From: Porphyra umbilicalis
Taxonomy: Eukaryota > Rhodophyta > Bangiophyceae > Bangiales > Bangiaceae
DNA length: 36,537 nucleotides
Assembly (NCBI GenBank): GCA_002049455.2
Contig: KV919268.1
Location: 1 to 36,537 of the forward strand
Direction: 5' to 3'
The position numbers and the translations under genes were made by a program. The notes beneath the pieces were generated by a model, which worked only from the letters and a program-made list of their open reading frames with translations, did not search any database and was not told the DNA's origin. Shown piece after piece: positions 19,977 through 27,397 of this stretch (position 1 is the first letter of the stretch; every line of letters begins with the position of its first letter).

Positions 19977-20375
19977 TTGCTGATCCCCGAATTTTGTCCT
20001 GGTGGACAGAGACTGACTTGCGGACCGACTCTCTCCACCAATCAGATGCGCTCCTGGGACTGACATGGTGCTCCTGATTGCTTACATGTGCCCATCCAGC
20101 CTGGAAATCGACATCAGCTCCTCTTTTTTTCTGCACTTCTGGCAAGGAGACAGTAGAAAATCTCAAGATCTCGCGTGGGCAGCCTGCTCCGTGCCAAGAA
20201 AATCGGATCAAGCGGCAACAAACAGTGAGTTCTGCTGGATGCAAGGTCCTGGCACCGAATGCAGGCTTTCTATTGGCTTCGATGCCCTCTTACTGTCGTT
20301 TTAGACCAATAGAGTGCTGTTATTCACAGTCAGTCTCTGTCTCTGTCCCCCAGGACAAAATTCGGGGATCAGCAA
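19977..20375. mobile_element. TA-flanked MITE-like element, ~40-bp TIRs
   Basis: The ends are inverted repeats beginning TTGCTGATCCCCGAATTTTG and continuing through GGACAGAGAC with small changes. TA lies at 19975-19976 and 20376-20377. The 399-bp body lacks coding potential. Outer bases and TA duplication match the 10927-11375 element. Confidence 0.7.
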
Positions 20376-20646
20376 TACCATGGTTTTATGTACTGGAACC
20401 ATACGCGAAGGCCACCAGGGCGAAAGACGGCGACCACGGCCACGGACTCGGTCACCCACCGCCACTACCACCTCCATATGCATCGTCATAAAAGCGAAGA
20501 CAGCACCAAGCCCGTCACCCAGCACCACTGGGACGCCAACCAACAAGCATCTGGCCCAGACACACTGACTATAAGCCGCCACATCCCCCCCTCCCCCCCT
20601 CACAGAAAAGCGCCATCCTCATCTCTCCCCCCTCCACCCCCCGTAC

Positions 20647-21153
20647 TGAGGGTCATTCTACACCAGCCCGAACGCCCCGAACGTCCGAACGCTGAACGGC
20701 CATATCGAAATCCCATTGGGCGACGTGGCCTCGGCTGGGATGCTTGGCCAATGGAGTTTCAATATGGCCGTTCAGCGTTCGGACGTTCGGGGCGTTCGGG
20801 CTGGTGTACTGTCCCTGACTTCAATTCTGGATCAAGAATATTCCTCTGGAGGATAGCGTTCTCGGATCTCATCGGAGGAAACAACTGAAGACAGATCTGA
20901 GAAGGCGCTGAGGAGAGCTTTCTTTTGTCTACGGCATGTGCTGCCTTTTTTCTCGTTCTTCTTGTCCTTTTTGTAGCTTGAAGCTTCATTCATTCCTCCC
21001 CCTCCGCTGTTGTATTCTTGTCCCAGCGCCGAAGGAGAGGGAAAAAAACAGCAGAAAAAAAAGACGGGCAAATGAGCTGGAATCGACGATTCCGGTGATC
21101 CAGCTTTGCGTCGCTGATCCAGAATTGCGTCAGGGACAGTAGAATGACCCTGA
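20647..21153. mobile_element. TIR element, left end split by a younger MITE
   Basis: The right end (21115-21153, read on minus) shows GGGTCATTCTACTGTCCCTG followed by an ATTCTGGATCA stretch. The left end has the same sequence cut in two: 20647-20660 and 20809-20834, separated by the foldback element at 20661-20806. Without the insert it would be about 359 bp. No coding capacity. Exact outer borders and target duplication are unclear. Confidence 0.65.
20661..20806. mobile_element. Foldback MITE, 45-bp TIRs, TA duplication
   Basis: Arms 20661-20705 and 20762-20806 are perfect inverted repeats beginning CACCAGCCCGAACG; the loop is about 56 bp. TA at 20659-20660 and 20807-20808. The pre-insertion sequence, with a single TA, survives in the other terminus of the host element (21115-21153), so the insertion is directly demonstrated. 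Confidence 0.85.
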
Positions 21154-21770
21154 GAAGACAAGCCCAGTCGAGCACAAGAAATAAAGAAAGAAAAGAATCA
21201 AGGAAACAGCAACGCGGAACAACAGAGCAAAAGGAAAACGGTCAGAAGACGTCCCGTTGGAGGCAAAAAATCATAGCACGACCTGCGCCACATACGACGG
21301 CCTGCGTCACACCCTCATGTCCACGGCAAGCCACCCGAGCAACACGAGATGCTTCAAGCAACCGCCCCGCCACCCTCTTACAAAGGGACGCCACTTCCCC
21401 CCCCTCATCCCGCACCCCTGAAGGAAGTCAACAGTCAGACACAGGTAGGCGAGATGATTGAGATGGTTATGCACACACTCGGCTGCCTGTCGGGATTGGA
21501 GTGGTGCACACTCGGCCGATGTGGTGGGCATCCGCATTGCGGCCGCTGACCTTCAGACGCAGCTGTTGGGTTTAATGTCCGAGGGTGGCGGTCAGGGTGC
21601 TGGTGTTGTTCACACTGCGTACGTACAGCCTCTGCGGGATTTTCGGTGCCTGCGTGCAGGCAAACTGACTGCCAAGGCCGCCCAACCCCCCGCCCCCCTC
21701 CGCGCTTGCTAATAAGGAAGCCGAACACGTCCCATCAGCAATCCCCTTCATGCCCCCAAAACACCCCCCT
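21154..21770. other. Intergenic, 3' flank of membrane-protein gene
   Basis: Mixed sequence without a supported gene; the part nearest 21771 is presumably the 3' UTR of the minus-strand gene. Confidence 0.4.
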
Positions 21771-22878
21771 CTACTCCCGCTGCCGCTCCCCAGCCCGCGG
21801 CAGCGGCGGCCGCAGCAGCGTGTAGAGGGCCACCCCAAACACCGGCACCGCGACGACCGACAGGGCAAACAAAACGTCCGCCACCCCCCCGTCATACAGG
21901 CGGCGGCGGCGCATGTCTTCCGTCAGGGGCCCCCAAATGGCGACCGACATGAAGCCCACGTCGGCCGTCGTCGTCGCCACCAGCCCGTCGACGCGGGCGA
22001 GCTCGACCCAGTCGACCGCGCGGGCGTAGAGGATCAAATCCCACGCGCCAAACGGCGCGTCAAGCGGCACAAAGGCGGTCACGTAGCACCAGAGGGCGCC
22101 CGTCACGAGGGTGGCGGCAAAGAGTTTGGACTCACCGACCCGCAACAGCGCCGAGTGGCCAAACGGCGGCGGCTCCTCCTCGGCGGCGGCAGCGGCGTCG
22201 GCAGCGGCGGCGGTGTCGTCGGCGGCGGCAGCAGCAGCCGGCGTGGCGGCTTGCCCGTCCGCCGCATCCGCCCCTCCCGCCGCTTGCCCCCCCCCCCCAC
22301 CACCGCCACCGCCGTCCGCAGCCGCCGCAGCGCCAAGTAGGGCCCGAGGGCGAGCCCCCCCAGGGCCACCCCCGCCGCCACAAACGGCGCCGCCGGCAGC
22401 GGCCGCTGCCCCCGCCCCGAGCCCGCCGCGAGGAGCGCCGCAAAGACGCCCGCCAAGACGCCCGCCGCGTTAAACTCGGCCCACACCAACGTCGGCACGT
22501 CGGGGGCGGCGGGGTGGGTGAGCAACTCGGCCAGCGTCGCGGCGCCGACGGCGCCGTCGCGTGCAAGGACGAGCGGCCACGCAATGAGCGTCGCCCAGGC
22601 GGCGAGGCCGGCGGCGACGCGGCCGCGGGCGGCGGGCTCGTCCGTGAGGGGGACCGCCTGGAGGGGGGTGGAAGCGGGGGGGGGGGGGGGGGGGAGCGGG
22701 GGGGGTCCGCCGCCGCCCGCACCGTCGCGCGGTGGCGGGGGCGGTGGCGGGCGCCGCGGGGCGCTCGCCTACGCCGGGTGGCGGTGGACAGGGTCACCGC
22801 GCCGCCGCGGGCAGTGGCGGCGGCCGCGGCGGCGGCGGCCGGCAAAAAGGCCAGGTGGGGGGGCGGAGGTGCCGTCAT
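21771..22878 (-). CDS. Plastid-type multipass membrane protein (homopolymer-broken frame)
   Basis: Three collinear open segments form one protein. Segment 1 (from ATG 22878, MTAPPPPHLAFLPAAA...) is Ala/Arg-rich with no acidic residue for ~60 aa, like a plastid transit peptide. Segment 2 carries PLTDEPAARG, a membrane helix (AAWATLIAWPLVLA), LVWAEFNAAGVLAGVFAALL, and GQRPLPAAPFVAAGVALGG ending in PYLALRRLR. Segment 3 has an Ala/Glu linker, ESKLFAATLVTGALWCYV, GFMSVAIWGPLTEDMRRRRL and a last helix before PLPRAGERQRE. About six helices in all. The order and the FN, LPxxPF, PYLALR and ESKxF landmarks resemble a small membrane protein family I recall from cyanobacteria and plant plastids; I cannot name it. 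Frame changes fall at a 19-G run (22676-22694) and a 12-C run (22287-22298), each one base short, so sequence error is likely. Confidence 0.65.
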
Positions 22879-23545
22879 GGCGGCCGCCAGGGGGGGGGGG
22901 GGATCCCCGGCCAAAGCCGGCGGCGCGCCCGCCGTGGTCAGAGGCGTCGGCTGGCCGCGGCGCGGGCGTGGGGATGGGAAGGACGCGCCGGGGAGGAGGC
23001 AAGATGGATGACCAGGCGGGCCCAAGGGATGCGCCAAGCGAGAGTGCCAGCGTGGTGGAAGGTGGCGGGGGGCGCTGGGAAGCCGATACCATCCGGATGC
23101 GATGCACGAGCTCGTGCATCGCGAGGGGGGGGGGCTGCGCGACCGCGGTCGGATCCGCGGCCAGATCACGGTCGACGCCCAATCTCCCTCTTCTGCCTCG
23201 TTTCGCTGCGTCTGGCATGCCGTGGAAGAGATATACATTCAGAGGAGGAGCTCTCACCTCTGCTGTCGATGCTGTCCTTGCCCGGCCCAGATATCAGCGT
23301 CAGAGGTAAAAGGGAAAGAAAAAGAATTGGAGCAAAGTGCCTCAGAAGAAAAGCACGGGCGCATCATACGCAGCACGCCAAGCAGGAGAGTGAATACAGG
23401 AGCACGAGGTCCAGCAAGATTGCAGTGTACAGAAAATAATTAAAGAACACAAATCGGCAGCAGTTATCGTGGAGCACGAGAACAAGACGAACCATGGAAG
23501 AGGCACAGGAGTAGATGTACAGGCAAAAAGAACTACAGCAGATGA
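22879..23545. other. Upstream region of the membrane-protein gene
   Basis: Presumed promoter and 5' leader for the minus-strand gene, containing the palindrome at 23099-23122. Beyond 23250 the DNA is A-rich on the plus strand and shows no coding region. The decayed MYND gene ends at 23546. Confidence 0.45.
23099..23122. promoter_or_regulatory. 24-bp perfect palindrome
   Basis: Half-site GCGATGCACGAG is followed immediately by its exact complement, centre GAGCTC. It lies about 220 bp upstream of the membrane-protein ATG (minus strand). A dimeric factor site or cruciform are both possible. Confidence 0.5.
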
Positions 23546-24159
23546 TCAAGAACGGGGAGGAGCAGAGCCCGCGGCGAGCCCGCTGTCGCGATGCACACAG
23601 CCACCGCCGTCGCTCTCCGACTCCAGCTCATCAAAGCCGAAGCCGCACCAATCTTGCTCGGTGTACACTTCCAGCACCAACGGAGTGCTCGCAAAGATGC
23701 GTCGGGACCGTACACGGCCAGCGGCACGCGCAGCCACGTGGCCGACAAGAAGCTCGACGCGAGCAGGTTCATTTCTGGCACAAGCCACACGCGCGCCGAC
23801 GGGGCATCGACGAGCACGACCAGCTCCTTGCGTGTCAGGCCCGTCCGTGTGGCGCGCCGAAGGAGGAGGACGACCCACCCCCAGTCACGCCAGTTGGCGG
23901 GCACCAGCGCCGTCACGGGGGGGCCGACAGGCCTGACGAGCTTGCGTTTGCCGAGGAAATCCCACCTCCACTTGGCGCACTCGCTCTTGTGGCCGGCCTC
24001 CCGCCCCGCCTGTGCGCAAAAGCGGGCGAGTGTGCACCCGACGCACCGCTGTATCTTCCCGCCGTCGAAGTGGAAGCTCGTTAACCACCCACAGTGGAGG
24101 CACGTGGCGCGCAGCAGCGTCGCAATGGCGTGGTCGGGCAGAGCCGCGCGCCACTTGTC

Positions 24160-24320
24160 CTACAGCCGTTCTCTCAAAAAATCCCGCACTCCAACTGTTG
24201 CAAAAGAGTTCCAAATCGGCCTCTTCGACCCAGCAGAGGCCGATTTGGACCACTTTTGGGACAGTTGCAGAGCAGGAATTTTGAGAGAACGGCTGGAGGG
24301 TGTGGGTTTTCGGGCGCCAC
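24160..24320 (-). other. Candidate 161-bp intron in the MYND gene
   Basis: On minus, exon ...CCGCACGCTTAC is followed by GTGGCG, and the stretch ends CTGTAG before GACAAGTGGCGC. Removing it joins PVPHAY to DKWRAALPD in phase 0. The foldback element at 24163-24295 fills most of it, and its terminal CTG abuts the 3' AG. Confidence 0.45.
24163..24295. mobile_element. Foldback element, ~60-bp imperfect arms
   Basis: The 133-bp sequence begins CAGCCGTTCTCTCAAAA and ends with its complement. Arms match with scattered changes up to CCAAATCGGCCTCT, with a loop of about 10 nt. No clear target duplication (CCTA on one side, GAGG on the other). A hairpin RNA precursor is an alternative reading. Confidence 0.7.
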
Positions 24321-25021
24321 GTAAGCGTGCGGCACGGGGTGGTCAATGTACTGCAACAGGCGGGTCTCAAACAACAACAGACGGGGGAGGGGGCACGCCG
24401 CTACTACACGGCAGCAGCGTCGGCGAGCAGCGGGCAAAGGGTCGGCGACTCGGATGAGGGTGGCCCGCCGCCGTGTGTGTTGAAGGCAGCCTGCTCGACG
24501 TGCGCGACGAGATAGCTGAGCATGGCGACGGCGCTGGTGGTCGGCAGATGCTCGGACTCCACTTCGGCTGTCGCGGCGTGGACCAAAAACTCCCAGATCG
24601 TCGGCTGCTCGAGCAGTCGCCGCGGCCGCGTCGCACAAAGTCTGAGGAGCGCATTGAGCGGGGACCGCAGAGCTTTCTTTCAGAGCGTCGCGTCTTGCGT
24701 AATTGGTTCGCCCGGCGGCGCAAGGCGCTCCATGATGGACACGAGCCGCTCGGGAGCGCGACGCGTGTCTCGCAGCGTGGACCCCCTTGTTGCATGTACA
24801 GCACAAGAAAAGCGTTGAGCTGCGCCAACACTCGCGTCAAAAACGCGATGGTGGTTGGCGCCGGCGACTCCGACGTCTCGCATAGCGTGAACTGCGCACG
24901 GCACAACCTCCGACTCAGTAGAAATTCAAAACGGCTTCCCCCGCCCCTCGCTGACACCCCGCCGGCGGCCGCTCCGCCACCGGCCGGCGCCCACAAAACG
25001 CCCCCACCCCGCCGCCAAACC

Positions 25022-26266
25022 CTAATACTTGGCGCGCGCCGCCGACGCCTTGGACGCCCTGCGCCACCCGTCGCAGCTGCACGCCGCGTCCATCGTTACG
25101 CGGTGGATGGCCGACGGCGGGCGCACGCCCTTCTGCCCCTTCCACGCCTCCCGCTGGCCCTTGGCGTTGAGGATGCGCCCCGCACCGTCGTACGCGAGCG
25201 CCTCGGTCGTCGGCTTGCTGCGCAAGTTCCAAAACGCCCACGCGCCCGTGTCGGGGTAGCCCGCGGCCGCCCCCCCCACGCTCAGCGCCAGCCCCTTGAC
25301 GTACGCCAGGCCCGTAAAGTTGGCCACCAGCCCCTCCGCCGCGTCCACGCAATACCCATCCGTCATCGCGTCCTTCCAGTTGTGCTTGGCCGCCAGCTCC
25401 ATCGCCGACGACCCGTCCTTGGGCGCGTACAAGTCGCCCTTGCGCTTGCCGTTGGCGTCAATGCTCATCGGGTCGTCCTGGAAGTAAAAGTTGTTGGGCA
25501 CCGCCGACACTAGCGACGCCGTCACCGACCGCCCGGCTTTGGGCGCGTCGCTCTTGGCCGCGCTCCCGTACGTGACGCACAGGTACAGACGCGACGCGGC
25601 GTCGCGCATGAAGTTGAGGTTGATGTAGTCGTCCTTGGTCTTCCACCCATTGTTGACCCAGTTGCGGTAGTCGTACGCCTCCTCCGTCGACCGCTTCCCA
25701 ATGTCCGTCGACGCCACGCAGCGCCACGGCTTGCCCTCCACCGACACAATCGCGTGGGTGGCCTTGCACGCGGGCGACTTGGGCGCCGGCGCGGGGCCGT
25801 CAGGCTTCCACGGCGCGGGCACCGGCTTCTCCTTCTCCTCGGGCTCGGACTTGACCCCCCCGCTGCGCCCACCCCCCGCCGGCAGCACCTGCGTCGGCCG
25901 CAGCGTCACGTCGTCCGTCTTTTGCTTCCCGCACGGGCAGCTGCCGCCAGACGCCGGCTTGCTGCACTGCAGCGTCGCCTCCACCGCGTGCGCCGCGCAC
26001 ACGTGCGTCGGCCCGTCGTCAGTGCACTCCCACGGCGCGTCGCACTTGTTGCCGACCGTCTTGCACGTGCCCCGCGTCTGGGCCCTGTTGCTAAACGACG
26101 TGAAGACGATGCACTTGCCAGCCGTCGCGGCCATGGCACATTCGCACGTCCCGCCGACCGCCGGCTTGAACGCGTCGGTCGTCGACGCGGCCGTCGCCAC
26201 CAGGGCGGTCGCCGCCGCCACGAGAGCGACGCGGGCCGTGACGGAGGTGAAGGCGCGTGCGGCCAT
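25022..26266 (-). CDS. Secreted Cys-rich 414-aa protein, family copy 4
   Basis: Intact paralogue in reverse orientation. The protein is of the copy 2/3 type (CECAMA, WKDAM, NLRSKPTTEA), with private changes FSNRAQ and CGKQKTDD. Signal peptide, cysteines and sequon are conserved. The promoter is of the copy 3 type, yet the 3' flank (24937-25021) is of the copy 1 type, so the locus is mosaic. CCACCATGG start. Function unknown. Confidence 0.88.
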   Translation of the reverse strand: MAARAFTSVTARVALVAAATALVATAASTTDAFKPAVGGTCECAMAATAGKCIVFTSFSNRAQTRGTCKTVGNKCDAPWECTDDGPTHVCAAHAVEATLQCSKPASGGSCPCGKQKTDDVTLRPTQVLPAGGGRSGGVKSEPEEKEKPVPAPWKPDGPAPAPKSPACKATHAIVSVEGKPWRCVASTDIGKRSTEEAYDYRNWVNNGWKTKDDYINLNFMRDAASRLYLCVTYGSAAKSDAPKAGRSVTASLVSAVPNNFYFQDDPMSIDANGKRKGDLYAPKDGSSAMELAAKHNWKDAMTDGYCVDAAEGLVANFTGLAYVKGLALSVGGAAAGYPDTGAWAFWNLRSKPTTEALAYDGAGRILNAKGQREAWKGQKGVRPPSAIHRVTMDAACSCDGWRRASKASAARAKY

Positions 26267-27115
26267 GGTGGGCAGCGTTGGGAGCGACGGGTGCGACGGC
26301 GGTGGTAGCGGGGGTGGGAGAGGAGGGAGACCTGCTACCGCTTCAGTGCCGCTTGCCGCTCGTCGGCCGGTCGGAGGGGCTGGCTATTTGGGCTGTGTGG
26401 GTGTGGGTTGAGGAAGGTGAGTGGGAGCAAAGAGATCGGCGGCGGGCCGCCCTTTTGTAGGCTTGTCCGGACAAGAGCTCCCTCCGCGGCAGTGGTGGCA
26501 TTGGCAGATGGGAGCCCCCCGCGGGGTCGGAGGCCGTCGCGGTGACACTGCTAGCTGGGCGCCCACCCGTGCTGCGGCGGGGTGGTTTCTGCGTGCGTGA
26601 TCCGCAGCCCCCACTCCTCTGCACGACGTCATGGGCGGTCGCCCCCCGGTTGCCGCCACGAAAGAGCGGCGCCGGCAGCGCAAGCGGCCGACACGGCGAT
26701 TGCCTCCCGCTAACGGTGGAATGGGAGGAACCCTCCAGTGCTGAGCTTCATGGGGAGCCGCCGCGAAGAGGCACGCCGGCGTGCCGGCGCGTCGCGGCAC
26801 CACGTAAGCGCGCTGCGAGACCCGGGCGGTTGGCAACACGCGCCGATCGACGGACCGGTCGGTGGGGGGCGCCGCCGTGTCCGGCGGCGCCCCGCACCGC
26901 CGGTGCGCAAGTGCGGGTGGCGGGCGGCGGCAGGTAAGGGGCTCATGCACCCTTCCCTGGCAGACGAAAGGGTGACCGGCAGAAGTGAGAGGGGTGCGCG
27001 CCGGAGGCGCATGCACAGCGGTTCTCCCAAAAATTCCCTGGCCTTTAGGGCAGGGTGCTCTGAAAGTGTAGTGATGCACACATATACTTAGATCAAGAGA
27101 CTTGCGCTCCATTCC
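26267..27115 (-). promoter_or_regulatory. Upstream region of copy 4 (to fragment R5)
   Basis: Reversed counterpart of 17629-18507: leader, dyad (26462-26475), CCAAT box, distal block, fragment R5 (27033-27115). It has an intact site where copy 2 carries the transposon. Homology stops near 27115. Confidence 0.6.
26462..26475. promoter_or_regulatory. Promoter dyad of copy 4
   Basis: CTTGTCCGGACAAG, identical to copy 3, with the ATG 195 bp away at 26266. Confidence 0.6.
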
Positions 27116-27397
27116 CGAACAACAAAAGGGCTTCTTTGTCTAAAAAGTTGTGTTACATCGGATTTCAGGTGCTTAATAGGACACGTTGTGCAACGTGGCG
27201 TGAATATGGCGATAGCATCTCATATTTAACAATGCTCTGACCGTCGATGGTCAGCAAAGATCAGATACACCTCCCTGTGTGGCACTTTTCGACAAGAAAG
27301 CATCTTCGTGTATACCCGCTTCCGTTGCCAGCCGGCGGCTGCCCCCCTTGCGACGGGCGAGACGTGACGTCGTCCACCACTTCCCCCCCCCCCCCTT

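Larger units (their letters stand above)
23546..24937 (-). pseudogene. Decayed MYND-type zinc-finger gene
   Basis: Read on minus, protein-like segments follow in order but not in one frame: TSESPAPTTIAFLTRVLAQL; RAPERLVSIMERLAPPGEPI, then an in-frame TGA, then a helical stretch with LLEQPTIWEFLVHAATAEVE and VAMLSYLVAHVEQAAFNT; LLLFETRLLQYIDHPVPHAY; then, past a foldback element, KWRAALPDHAIATLLRATC leading into a MYND-like finger (23977-24102: CLHC, RCVGC, FC, HKSEC). One MYND cysteine of the usual FCxxxC pair is absent. ALVPANWRDWGWVVLLLRRA follows, and an acidic tail (FDELESESDGGG) ends at 23546 after another frame change. Upstream it is cut off at about 24937 by the flank of family copy 4. 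MYND proteins usually bind partner peptides; this one probably no longer encodes a full protein. Confidence 0.6.
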
